Shown: positions 48,269 to 56,775 of the stretch, one piece after another | Layout of the letters: each line of letters begins with the position of its first letter | Numbering within the stretch: position 1 is the first letter of the stretch | Assembly (NCBI RefSeq): GCF_018333235.1 | Contig: NZ_BORP01000004.1 | Coordinates: forward strand, 62,001-126,000 | From: Ornithinibacillus bavariensis | GTDB taxonomy: Bacteria > Bacillota > Bacilli > Bacillales > Amphibacillaceae | Length of the DNA stretch: 64,000 nt | Direction: 5' to 3' | Position numbers and translations under genes: made by a program | The notes under the pieces: model-generated | The model's database searches: none | The model's input: only the letters and a program-made list of their open reading frames with translations | What the model was told of the DNA's origin: nothing

Positions 48269-49274
48269 GAACGAGGTGATACAATAATAATTCAAATGCT
48301 ATATCCTTTTCCATCCTTCCTTGTTTCATCATAGCGTCCGTTTCTGCTAGCTGGTCCATAATAAATTGTAGTCTATTAACCGTGAATTTCCCTTCTCTAC
48401 TCTGTGCAACCTTTATTACATAAGGATGTACGCCTAATTGTTTTTGCATTTGTGCTTGGCTATATCCTTTTTGCTTTAATAGCTTAACACGAAAAATCGT
48501 TCGGAATTGAAATGCTAATAGGGCAATTAATGCTATTGGCTCTTCCTTCATTTTCTCTAAATCCTTGTATATTCGTATTGCCTTAGCTAAATCACCATCT
48601 ATTACTGCGTCAACTAAACGAAGACCCGAACTGTTTACTGTATGGGATATTAGTTCTTCTGCAATTTCTTTTGTTACCGTTCCTCGTTCTCCAACATATA
48701 GGGCAAGCTTTTCCAATTCATTTTCAATAATATTCAAATCGGTCGAAAGCTCTCGTTCAATAACTTCAATCGCATCTTTTTCAACTTGGATAACTAGTTG
48801 CCTTGCCAAATTCATTATCCATTCTGCTAATTCATATTCCTTTACAGGATTACATTCTGCTACTAATGCTTTCTTTTTTAAAGCTTTTGTGACCTTTTTC
48901 CGTTCGTCGAGTTTTTCGTATGGTACAATAAGAACTAATGTAGAATAATCAACTGGCATTTCCAAATACTTCTCCAGATATTCTACTTGATGCTCAAAAG
49001 GAAGCTTGTCTGATTTCGCAGTTAAGAAATTTGCGTTCGTTGCGATAACTAATTTATGCTCTCCAAAAAAAGGATATGTCTCTGCATCCGCTACAACCTC
49101 TTGAATGGATGTTTCCAATAAATCATAAATCGCTATGTTCTCTTCATGTATATCTTTTTCCAATAAATCCTTAATTTTTTGGATAAAATAATTTTCAGTG
49201 CCATATAATAAAATGACTTCTGGAATATTTTTCTGCTTTATTTGTTTAATTGCTTCTCCATATGTATTAGCCAT
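48240..49274 (-). CDS. holA: DNA polymerase III delta subunit HolA
   Basis: A 344-residue clamp-loader subunit that opens the sliding clamp. Family features: PEVILLYGTENYFIQKIKD near residue 17, ERELSTDLNIIENELEKLALY near 170, LVDAVIDGDLAKAI near 215, and FRVKLLKQKGYSQAQMQKQLGVHPYV... near the C-terminus. It corresponds to B. subtilis YqeN. GGAGTG precedes the ATG. Its 3' end overlaps a terminator shared with rpsT. Confidence 0.94.
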   Translation of the reverse strand: MANTYGEAIKQIKQKNIPEVILLYGTENYFIQKIKDLLEKDIHEENIAIYDLLETSIQEVVADAETYPFFGEHKLVIATNANFLTAKSDKLPFEHQVEYLEKYLEMPVDYSTLVLIVPYEKLDERKKVTKALKKKALVAECNPVKEYELAEWIMNLARQLVIQVEKDAIEVIERELSTDLNIIENELEKLALYVGERGTVTKEIAEELISHTVNSSGLRLVDAVIDGDLAKAIRIYKDLEKMKEEPIALIALLAFQFRTIFRVKLLKQKGYSQAQMQKQLGVHPYVIKVAQSREGKFTVNRLQFIMDQLAETDAMMKQGRMEKDIAFELLLYHLVQKKEDVRLG

Positions 49275-49585
49275 TGCTATTCACTCCATAAGATTATATA
49301 CTTTATGGTAATGGCTATGGTTTCGAATAGCAAGAAAAACCTGAGAGGGAAATTTGGGATATAAATTTCCCTCCCTATCTATATAAACGTTTAACATAAT
49401 GCCCTAGGAACATGATGTTAAACGATGTTTTTCTTTCATTTATAGCATGGCCTTCTACCCAAGAAGTATAGTTGTTAACTCTTTCTAATTTTGGGTATGC
49501 ATACTGAAAAATGACTTTTTTGTATCATTTGTGGATTTTTTTATGTAATTAATTTATACTAAAGGGTGAAATGGGAGGGTTAGCT
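49275..49585. other. Divergent intergenic region between holA and yqzM
   Basis: About 310 bp with promoters for both genes expected. It contains an 11-bp perfect hairpin (49345-49355 with 49363-49373). On the minus strand a short T-rich stretch follows it after a gap of about 5 nt, so it might act as a backup terminator for transcripts entering from comEC or as a leader structure of holA. No gene is visible. Confidence 0.6.
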
Positions 49586-49720
49586 ATGAATGAATTTGAA
49601 AAGGATCCACAATCTAAAAACAACGATGTTGTCGATTCCATCAAAGGGTTCGGGTTTTCTTTAATATTCTTTCTAATCATATTTTTTATTGGTGTAACCA
49701 TAAGTGTAATTGGTTCCTAA
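49586..49720 (+). CDS. yqzM: YqzM, small membrane protein
   Basis: A 44-residue protein between comEC and holA on the opposite strand, as in B. subtilis. It begins MNEFEKDPQSKNNDVVDSIK and ends in one membrane helix (GFSLIFFLIIFFIGVTISVI) with GS at the end. GGGAGGGT precedes the ATG. Too short for typical length cut-offs. Function unknown. Confidence 0.8.
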   Translation: MNEFEKDPQSKNNDVVDSIKGFGFSLIFFLIIFFIGVTISVIGS

Positions 49721-49736
49721 TACATAGTTTTACGAA

Positions 49737-49778
49737 ACAAAAGAGACTTGGTTTGTTACCGGTCTCTTTTGTCTTTTA
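49737..49778 (+). terminator. Bidirectional terminator between yqzM and comEC
   Basis: An 11-bp stem (49737-49747 with 49762-49772) flanked by A and T runs in the gap between two convergent genes. It can end both. Confidence 0.85.
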
Positions 49779-49794
49779 TTGAATCCTTTTTATT

Positions 49795-52071
49795 CTATGG
49801 CTTGAACCGATAAAAGGTTCCTGTGTCTTCAGTAAATTGGTAAATAATCGCACCTTCTAAGTCTGTACGGAAAACATGAATATTTTCTTTTTCCAATAGT
49901 GATATAATTTCATTTGAAGGGTGACCATAGCGATTATTTTCACCTACTGAAATCAGGGCATATGTTGGGTTTATTGCGCTGATATAAAACGGGTCAGATG
50001 AGGTGTTACTGCCATGGTGAGCAATTTTTAAAACCTCTACCTTTAAATTGGGGTAGTTTCTGATTATTTCTCTTTCTACATCTTTATCAATATCACCAGT
50101 GAACAGCCAGCTTTTATTCCCAAGCTCCGTAAATATAACAAGCGAGTTTTCATTGGTGCCCTTTTTATCTACCCATGGCGAGAGAATTGTAAACGTACTT
50201 CCACTTAATTCAAAGGAGTTTCCTGCTTTTAATCGCAAAATATCTGTTCCATTCCGTTGCCATTTTTTTTCAGTGCCTTCTTCAATTTGATAATATTCAC
50301 TGATTATAATCGTGTTTACATCAAAATCCTCTAAAAGATAGTTCACACTACCTGCGTGATCGATATCCTCGTGGCTAATAACGATACCATCAATTTCTCG
50401 TATTCCCTTATATTGCAAAAATGGTTTGATTATTCTCGTATAATTGGTTTTAGAGGGCTCCATTGTTTCAAAAGTAAAACCTGATCCAGCATCAACTATT
50501 AAAACCCCTTTTCGATAAGGTAGCTCAATAACAAATGCATCACCTTGCCCAATATCTAGCATGGTCACCGTTCCATAAGGGGATATATATGGACGGAATG
50601 CAACGAAAAATAAAACAAGTGTAACCAGTATTCCATAAAAAAATGCAAGTCGATGGACCCCTTTTTGAACAAAATACATCATCATTAAGTATAATCCATA
50701 ATATAAAACAACAAGAATAGCAGGAAGAGAACCTGTCCACCAAGGAAAATAAGCTAACTGATTGACGACTTCAAGTGGTAACAAAAATAGATATTGGTGG
50801 ATCATCGTAAATAACCAATCTAGTGAAGTTGCTACGAAGGGTATAGGGGAAATTATAAATAAAATAAACATGAATGGTATGACAAAGAAGGAGAAATAAG
50901 GTACGACAAAAACATTAAGTAGTATAGAAAGAGGATTAAACGCATAAAAATACATCAGCTGTAGTGGAACAATAATCATTTGTGAAACAAAACTAAGCCT
51001 TACCAACTGCATAAAAAGAGACTGATCCTTCCCAATCCATTTTCTTGAGAGGATAATACCGAAAGAGACTAGAAAAGAAAATTGAAAACCAACATGATAA
51101 ATCAAATATTTATCCAACAGTAATAATATTAAAAATGTAATACTTATAATATCAGTTACTGAAAAACGAATCTTAATCTTTTGTATAATAACAACAAATA
51201 AAACCATTAACGTTGCTCTCCATACAGAAGGTTCCCCTCCTGCTAGTACAGCATAGATGGGCAAAAAAATGAATATCAAGAGCTGTGCTTTCTCCTTCGT
51301 CAGAACACTCAGCCTGAACGTCAAAAAGTAATAAAAACCAACTACTAAACCGATGTGTAATCCTGATATTGCTAATATATGGGATAAACCCCAGCTTTGA
51401 AAATGTTCCGTAGTCTCCTCAGGAATTTGACTATCATCACCTAAAACCAATGCATTAATCCAAGCACTCGTCTTATCCGAATATGCTTCAGTTATATAAT
51501 TCTTCAAATTTTCCCGTAAGGAATAAAGAAAAGTTTTACTAGCTTTTCCTTGGCAAATCATATCTTGACTAGAATTAATTTTCATTTCATACTGGATTCC
51601 ATTTGCAGCGAGATATTTTTGATAATTAAATTGACCTGGATTAGTGTTCCCCACAGGAAGACTTACTTCCCCTGACAGATGGCATGAAGCACCCAGTTGT
51701 ACATCGAAAAAGTCTGATTCATTTTCATTTTGCTTAAAATAAATAATTTTAATTAGTTGATTTGTTTTATCTTCACGAACATTAAATTGAATCACTTTTT
51801 CTGAATTTGATATTGGGGTAATTATTTGACCTGTAATACTCATTTCTAAGGGTTCAAAAGGAGATGAAACGATTTCAATCGGAGGAAAATAAACGGTAAA
51901 AAATAGAAAGGCGGTTAGGGATAGGGTTAAAGGAATCTTCCCTAACCGCCTCGTAACATTCAAATACAATAGCCATAGCAAAAGAACTATACTAAAAACA
52001 ATGGAGTCAAAAATCACAGTAAATGCACTAAATAGTACAGAAATTGCAGGTATATGCCAATAACCTTTCAT
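49795..52071 (-). CDS. comEC: Competence DNA channel ComEC/Rec2
   Basis: A 758-residue membrane protein that moves single-stranded DNA into the cell. An N-terminal OB-like extracytoplasmic domain (about residues 60-200) precedes the competence domain (WGLSHILAISGLHIGLVVGF near 228) and several membrane helices. A C-terminal metallo-beta-lactamase-like domain starts near 510 (MLDIGQGDAFVIELP, then ISHEDIDHAGSVNYLL and LKIAHHGSNTSSDPFY). Histidine/aspartate motifs for metals are intact, so nuclease activity is possible. It lies 16 bp after comEB. Confidence 0.93.
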   Translation of the reverse strand: MKGYWHIPAISVLFSAFTVIFDSIVFSIVLLLWLLYLNVTRRLGKIPLTLSLTAFLFFTVYFPPIEIVSSPFEPLEMSITGQIITPISNSEKVIQFNVREDKTNQLIKIIYFKQNENESDFFDVQLGASCHLSGEVSLPVGNTNPGQFNYQKYLAANGIQYEMKINSSQDMICQGKASKTFLYSLRENLKNYITEAYSDKTSAWINALVLGDDSQIPEETTEHFQSWGLSHILAISGLHIGLVVGFYYFLTFRLSVLTKEKAQLLIFIFLPIYAVLAGGEPSVWRATLMVLFVVIIQKIKIRFSVTDIISITFLILLLLDKYLIYHVGFQFSFLVSFGIILSRKWIGKDQSLFMQLVRLSFVSQMIIVPLQLMYFYAFNPLSILLNVFVVPYFSFFVIPFMFILFIISPIPFVATSLDWLFTMIHQYLFLLPLEVVNQLAYFPWWTGSLPAILVVLYYGLYLMMMYFVQKGVHRLAFFYGILVTLVLFFVAFRPYISPYGTVTMLDIGQGDAFVIELPYRKGVLIVDAGSGFTFETMEPSKTNYTRIIKPFLQYKGIREIDGIVISHEDIDHAGSVNYLLEDFDVNTIIISEYYQIEEGTEKKWQRNGTDILRLKAGNSFELSGSTFTILSPWVDKKGTNENSLVIFTELGNKSWLFTGDIDKDVEREIIRNYPNLKVEVLKIAHHGSNTSSDPFYISAINPTYALISVGENNRYGHPSNEIISLLEKENIHVFRTDLEGAIIYQFTEDTGTFYRFKP

Positions 52072-52087
52072 ACTTAACGATACCTTT

Positions 52088-52648
52088 TTATGATAGATGA
52101 AATAATTCTTGGGCTTTTTCCTTGAGGGCAGTAGCTTTTGAAGTATCTGATTCCACTAGTTCTAGCAGTTCTTTTACAACCGATGATTTCTCTTTATAAA
52201 GCATATCTAAGGCAAGATAGTCTAACTCAACCTTTTCCGTTTCTACTCCTGCTTCCTTAAATAGCTGTACAGCATAAGGATGGTTTTTATAGTCCTCAGC
52301 ATAATAAACCTTTTTAATGCCACTTTGAATAAGTTGCTTACAACATTGCAAGCAAGGAAAATGTGTTACATATATATCTGCATTTTCGGTAGGAACACCG
52401 AACTTAGCACATTGAAGGAGAGCATTAGCCTCGGCATGTACCGTCCTGACACAATGACCATCAATCACATAGCAGCCTTCATCCACGCAATGTACATCAC
52501 CAGATACACTTCCATTGTAACCCCCAGCAATAATCCTTTTGTCACGAACGATGGTTGCTCCTACCATTAATCTTGTACAGGTACTACGTAACGAAAGTAA
52601 ATGACTTTGTGCCATAAAATATTGATTCCATGAGATTCTTTCCATCAT
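52088..52648 (-). CDS. comEB: dCMP deaminase-family protein ComEB
   Basis: A 186-residue zinc deaminase (dCMP/CMP family) that in the comE operon accompanies DNA uptake. The catalytic motif is VHAEANALLQC near residue 70 and the zinc cysteines are in THFPCLQCCKQLIQ near 98. AGGGGATAATTT precedes the ATG. It lies between comEA and comEC, close enough for one operon. Its role in transformation is minor in B. subtilis and the reaction is dCMP to dUMP by family. Confidence 0.93.
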   Translation of the reverse strand: MMERISWNQYFMAQSHLLSLRSTCTRLMVGATIVRDKRIIAGGYNGSVSGDVHCVDEGCYVIDGHCVRTVHAEANALLQCAKFGVPTENADIYVTHFPCLQCCKQLIQSGIKKVYYAEDYKNHPYAVQLFKEAGVETEKVELDYLALDMLYKEKSSVVKELLELVESDTSKATALKEKAQELFHLS

Positions 52649-52707
52649 AAATTATCCCCTCTCTATTAAATCTAGTTTACCTTGCTTGGATTTAAATCGT
52701 CAATCTA

Positions 52708-53289
52708 CTAAGGAATTTGAATTTCCTCCTTTAAAGCATCTAATGTTTTCTCACCAATACCAGAAACCTCTAATAAGTCTTCTACTTGCTTAAAATACCC
52801 AAATTCTTCTCGATATTGAATAATTGCCCTTGCTTTTGATGGACCTATTCCAGGTAATTGTTGTATTTCTTCTTCTGAAGCATAATTTATTCTTACTTTT
52901 CCTTGTTTTGACTGTTCAGAAGTACCATCCGATTCCATTTCCCCATGCTTTGGAATAATGATAATCATTTCATCTAACACCTTTTGTGCCAAATTAATCA
53001 TCTGCTGATCGGCATCTTTTGTAAATCCACCTGCAGCGTCAACAACATCTTTTACTCTGGCATCGGAAGGCATATCGTATACACCAGGTGACATAACCTC
53101 ACCTTTAATGTCTACCATTAATTGGCTTTCGTTAGATTCCAAATTCGTTTCATTTGGCAAAGAAGTTTCCTGTTCTAATGGGATAATTGTTGTGGATGGC
53201 TTTTCTCGATTAATCATAAAAAATAAGACAATTAAAGCAGTAATACCAATACCGATTGCAAACAGATTTTTACGAAGCAAATGTATCAT
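52708..53289 (-). CDS. comEA: Competence DNA receptor ComEA
   Basis: A DNA-binding protein of about 193 residues that receives transforming DNA at the membrane. A signal anchor (about residues 8-25) is followed by a variable linker, a SLBB domain (MVDIKGEVMSPGVYDM) and a C-terminal pair of helix-hairpin-helix motifs (IQQLPGIGPSKARAII and LLEVSGIGEKTLDAL). The frame opens at a TTG at 53349, but the usual start is the ATG at 53289 (MIHLLRKN). No comER gene follows upstream, unlike B. subtilis. Confidence 0.9.
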   Translation of the reverse strand: MIHLLRKNLFAIGIGITALIVLFFMINREKPSTTIIPLEQETSLPNETNLESNESQLMVDIKGEVMSPGVYDMPSDARVKDVVDAAGGFTKDADQQMINLAQKVLDEMIIIIPKHGEMESDGTSEQSKQGKVRINYASEEEIQQLPGIGPSKARAIIQYREEFGYFKQVEDLLEVSGIGEKTLDALKEEIQIP

Positions 53290-53374
53290 TTCTATCACAT
53301 CCCAGTTATCTAGTCCTATCATCATACCGAATGGAATAGATCCTGGCAAAAATACAAAAGGACGAGAAATGGCA

Positions 53375-54127
53375 CTATCTCATCCTTTTTTGAGCTACTA
53401 TAAAAATTCTCTCTGCTTCTTCTTCAGAAAAATCATTTTCTAATATAAAGTCTCCGCAAATATCTAAAATTTCAAATCCGCATTTTTTTAATAATTCCTC
53501 ATACACAGATATAGGAAAAGTTTGTTCGTGGTGTGTTTCATCAAAACGTTGATAACTACCCCCATTCGAACTAAAGAATGTGAGATCATGATACATCTCA
53601 CCTTCCTCTTCTCCTTCATAACAGAACCATATATAAGCACCTTCATCTGTCACATCTGCAAAAGTTTTCCCTACTAGGTTCTCTTCTACATGTACTAGGG
53701 AATGAACATCAAAGACGAACAACCCGTTATCTCCTAGCAATTCAGCAATATTATTAAAAACGATTTGAATATCTGACTTGGAGGTTATATAGTTGATAAC
53801 ATCACAGTAGCTAATTGCAAGATCAAAGTTTGACAAGCCTTGTAGTTCCCTTAAATCTTGATGTATCCATTGTACCCTTTGATGATTATCACTTGCCTTT
53901 TGTTCGGCTATGGTTAACATATCCGTTGAAGCATCCACTCCAGTAATTTCGAAGCCTTTACTTTTTAGCTTTACGGTAATTTCACCTGTACCACAGCCAA
54001 GATCCACTATTCTTGGATTTTGCAATTGATAACGGCTAATGATTTTTTCGGTCAGTTCTACCCATTTATCATAAGGGGCAGCTGTCATAAATTGATCATA
54101 TAGCCTTGCCATAAGTTGATACGTCAT
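53375..54127 (-). CDS. yqeM: Class I SAM-dependent methyltransferase YqeM
   Basis: A 250-residue methyltransferase with SAM motif IVDLGCGTGEITVKLKS near residue 40. The substrate is unknown. It overlaps rsfS by 4 bp (ATGA), so translation is coupled, and AGGTCGGGCAGGA precedes the ATG. It lies between rsfS and comEA, as in B. subtilis, and is the last gene of the yqeG-yqeM cluster. Confidence 0.88.
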   Translation of the reverse strand: MTYQLMARLYDQFMTAAPYDKWVELTEKIISRYQLQNPRIVDLGCGTGEITVKLKSKGFEITGVDASTDMLTIAEQKASDNHQRVQWIHQDLRELQGLSNFDLAISYCDVINYITSKSDIQIVFNNIAELLGDNGLFVFDVHSLVHVEENLVGKTFADVTDEGAYIWFCYEGEEEGEMYHDLTFFSSNGGSYQRFDETHHEQTFPISVYEELLKKCGFEILDICGDFILENDFSEEEAERIFIVAQKRMR

Positions 54128-54486
54128 TCCTGCCCGACCTCAAGGGAAACAGTCTGGGCGTCTCCCCATAAGCGCTCAAGATTATAATACGCTCTTTCTT
54201 CCTTATGAAAAATGTGACAAACCACATCACCTAAATCAACAAGTACCCATCTAGCTTGCTCGAAACCTTCTAGACGTTTCACTGGAATATTATTTTCTTC
54301 CATCTTTTCTTTTACTTCTCTAGCAATAGACTGTACCTGACGCTCATTTGTACCATGACAAATAAGAAAGTAATCGGCTACTAATGAAACCTGTGCCAGA
54401 TCAAGAGCAATAATATCCTCTGCTCTCTTATCATCGCACGCTTCTGCTGCTAGATTTAAAATATCCAACGAATTATAACTCAAATT
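54124..54486 (-). CDS. rsfS: Ribosomal silencing factor RsfS
   Basis: A protein of about 120 residues that binds ribosomal protein L14 and blocks subunit joining in starvation. Family motifs: DYFLICHGTNERQVQSIARE near residue 40 and ARWVLVDLGDVVCHIFH near 80. The frame opens at an ATG at 54498, but GGAGGG inside the upstream codons lies before a TTG at 54486, which gives the usual length. It overlaps yqeK by about 14 bp. Confidence 0.92.
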   Translation of the reverse strand, partial: NLSYNSLDILNLAAEACDDKRAEDIIALDLAQVSLVADYFLICHGTNERQVQSIAREVKEKMEENNIPVKRLEGFEQARWVLVDLGDVVCHIFHKEERAYYNLERLWGDAQTVSLEVGQE

Positions 54487-55057
54487 TTTTCCCTCCATCT
54501 AAACGTTTCGTTAAATCATTATATGCATGAAATGTATCAGGATAAATACGACTTTTTTTCCTCATTAAAAATTGTATAGTATTCCGAGATACCATCCAAG
54601 TCGTTCGAATTAATTCTTTTTCTGCCATCTCCCGAACCTCATCAAGCCCTTCAAAGCTTCTACCAGGTTCAATATAATCCGCTACAAAAACAACCATTTC
54701 CATTTTAGACATATTTGCTCTTCCGGTCGTATGATAGTAAATGGCGTTTTTAATATCTTGATCCTCAATACCATATTCCTGTTCAATCAAAAGTGAAGCT
54801 ACTGGTCCATGCCATAACTCATGATGATATTCAAGTAGATCCTTTGGGAGAGAGCTAGCTTCAATTATTCTTGCCATCACTTCTAGGGAACGGTACTTAC
54901 AATAATCATGAAAAATTGCAGCAAGCTCCGCTTTTTCAACGGAAACATCATATTTACTAGCGAGCTTAACAGCGGTTTCGGCAACTCGTAAAGTATGTTC
55001 GAATCTAGGCTTTGTTAAATAAGGTTCAATGATTGCAATTGCTTCATCTTTTTTCAT
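54473..55057 (-). CDS. yqeK: HD-domain phosphohydrolase YqeK
   Basis: A 194-residue HD-domain protein that by family knowledge hydrolyses diadenosine tetraphosphate. HD motifs are RFEHTLRVAETAVKLA near residue 20 and LAAIFHDYCKYRSL near 45, with LLEYHHELWHGPVAS near 75. The start at 55057 (MKKDEAI) has AAGGAG at good spacing; an ATG at 55066 is too close to it. It overlaps rsfS, and nadD overlaps it by 14 bp, which gives tight coupling. Confidence 0.9.
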   Translation of the reverse strand: MKKDEAIAIIEPYLTKPRFEHTLRVAETAVKLASKYDVSVEKAELAAIFHDYCKYRSLEVMARIIEASSLPKDLLEYHHELWHGPVASLLIEQEYGIEDQDIKNAIYYHTTGRANMSKMEMVVFVADYIEPGRSFEGLDEVREMAEKELIRTTWMVSRNTIQFLMRKKSRIYPDTFHAYNDLTKRLDGGKKFEL

Positions 55058-55616
55058 AGAGACCATGCTCCTTAATATAATGATGTACAGAGTCCGGAAC
55101 TAGGTACTTAATAGACTTCATTTCCTGTAGACGCCCTCGAATTAAACTAGAGGAAATATCGACCATTGGAATATCTACCTTTTTAACCGGATAATCCGTA
55201 TCCATTGAGTAGCCAGAGCGTTTTACTCCTACAAAGTTCACTTGTTTGATTAACTCGTCAATCCTATACCAATTTGGTAGGTACTCGACCATGTCCGCTC
55301 CAATGATAAAATAAAAATCTACCTCTGGGTAAGCTTTTTTTAAATCGATAATGGTGTTAATGGTATAGGATTTTCCTGTTCTGTCAATTTCTATCGTATC
55401 CAAAGAAAATTTTTCATTATCAGCAATCGCTAGTTTCAGCATGTCAATTCGGTGATCTGCTTGTACAAATGCATCATGTTTGTGCGGTGGCTCGTACGTC
55501 GGAATAAACCAGACTTGGTCCAGTTTTAAGGCACAAAGTACTTCTTGAGCTATAATTAAATGTCCCATATGTGGCGGGTCAAATGTTCCACCTAAAATTC
55601 CGATCCGTTTCATCAT
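55044..55616 (-). CDS. nadD: Nicotinate-mononucleotide adenylyltransferase
   Basis: A 190-residue nucleotidyltransferase that makes deamido-NAD. The HxGH-type motif is GTFDPPHMGHLIIAQ near residue 10, and the C-terminal ISSSLIRGRL near 153 is the ISSTxIR signature. AAAGGAG precedes the ATG pair at 55616/55613. It overlaps yqeK by 14 bp and lies 16 bp after yhbY. Confidence 0.95.
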   Translation of the reverse strand: MMKRIGILGGTFDPPHMGHLIIAQEVLCALKLDQVWFIPTYEPPHKHDAFVQADHRIDMLKLAIADNEKFSLDTIEIDRTGKSYTINTIIDLKKAYPEVDFYFIIGADMVEYLPNWYRIDELIKQVNFVGVKRSGYSMDTDYPVKKVDIPMVDISSSLIRGRLQEMKSIKYLVPDSVHHYIKEHGLYEKR

Positions 55617-55632
55617 GAACTCCTTTACTCAT

Positions 55633-55923
55633 TTACGGCAGCTGTATTTGTTTATTTTCTTCTGATTCTTTATATAATACGATATTATTTCCGATAATTT
55701 GAACAATTTCAGCATGAGTTCCTTCTTGTAATTGCTCTGCGATCGTATCCTTATCTTCCATGCAATTCTGTAAGATACTTACTTTAATTAGCTCTCTTTT
55801 CTCCAATGCCTCATTAATTTGAACAATCATGTTGTCATTGACACCAATTTTCCCTACCTGAAAGATAGGTTTTAAATGGTGAGCTTTGGAACGTAGAAAT
55901 CTTTTTTGTTTTCCTGTTAGCAT
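55633..55923 (-). CDS. yhbY: CRM-domain RNA-binding protein YhbY/YqeI
   Basis: A 96-residue CRM-domain protein associated with 50S assembly. It begins MLTGKQKRFLRSKAHHLKPI, with the GxxG-like loop VGKIGVNDNMI near residue 25. GAAGGGTG precedes the ATG. It lies 4 bp after aroE and just before nadD. Confidence 0.92.
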   Translation of the reverse strand: MLTGKQKRFLRSKAHHLKPIFQVGKIGVNDNMIVQINEALEKRELIKVSILQNCMEDKDTIAEQLQEGTHAEIVQIIGNNIVLYKESEENKQIQLP

Positions 55924-55927
55924 CTGA

Positions 55928-56764
55928 TCACCCTTCGAGTAAAAGTTTTAAATCACGATTCATATTTTCTAGACTTGGCCTTATACCTGTCCATATTTCA
56001 AAAGCATATTGTGCTTGATATAGCAACATCGTATGTCCATGATGAATATTGGCACCTTTATCATTAGCTTCTTTTAAAAACTTGGTCCAAAATGGTTGAT
56101 ATATGATATCACTAACATTTACCTTTTTAGGTAAATGGTGAAGCTGTATTGGTACCATATCCTGATTCGGCAGCATTCCAACACTGGTAGTCTGCACAAT
56201 CAGCGAATAGTTTCCGATGTGTTCTTCTGCTTGTTTTAAACCAATAACTTCAGTCGTTGTCGATTTTTTACGAAGTTTCGCTATAGCTTCTGCCTTTTCC
56301 TTCGTACGATTAGCGATATCAATGAACTGAAAACCGCATTGATTTAAAGCTACATATATACCCCTTGCTGCACCACCAGCTCCAAGGATAAGAATTTTAG
56401 ACTTCTTTTTCTCCATAATCTCTGGAAAGGACGACTCTAATGAGCGTACATACCCAATACCATCTGTATTATACCCAATTAAACGCCCTTCTACATTTAT
56501 TACAGTATTTACTGAACCTATTTTAGCAGCATTTTCATCTAACTCGTCCAGGTAAGAAATTATTTTTTGCTTATATGGTACTGTTACATTAAACCCATCA
56601 TAGCTGTCGATGATTCTTGTGATGAGCTGTTCAAATTCATCAGGAAGAACCTCTACTATTCTATAGGTTCCTTCGATATTTGTTTGCTGCATAAACCTTT
56701 TGTGTATCCAAGGAGAAAGGGAGTGCTTAATCGGATAACCAATTAATCCAAGCCGAAGTTCCAT
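55928..56764 (-). CDS. aroE: Shikimate dehydrogenase
   Basis: A 278-residue NADPH-dependent dehydrogenase of the shikimate pathway. Substrate-binding motifs GYPIKHSLSPWIH near the N-terminus and GFNVTVPYKQKIISYLDE near 58, and the nucleotide motif ILGAGGAARGIYVAL near 125, are present. Known in B. subtilis as aroD. GGAGGGG precedes the ATG. It lies between yqeH and yhbY. Confidence 0.95.
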   Translation of the reverse strand: MELRLGLIGYPIKHSLSPWIHKRFMQQTNIEGTYRIVEVLPDEFEQLITRIIDSYDGFNVTVPYKQKIISYLDELDENAAKIGSVNTVINVEGRLIGYNTDGIGYVRSLESSFPEIMEKKKSKILILGAGGAARGIYVALNQCGFQFIDIANRTKEKAEAIAKLRKKSTTTEVIGLKQAEEHIGNYSLIVQTTSVGMLPNQDMVPIQLHHLPKKVNVSDIIYQPFWTKFLKEANDKGANIHHGHTMLLYQAQYAFEIWTGIRPSLENMNRDLKLLLEG

Positions 56765-56775
56765 TATACCCCTCC

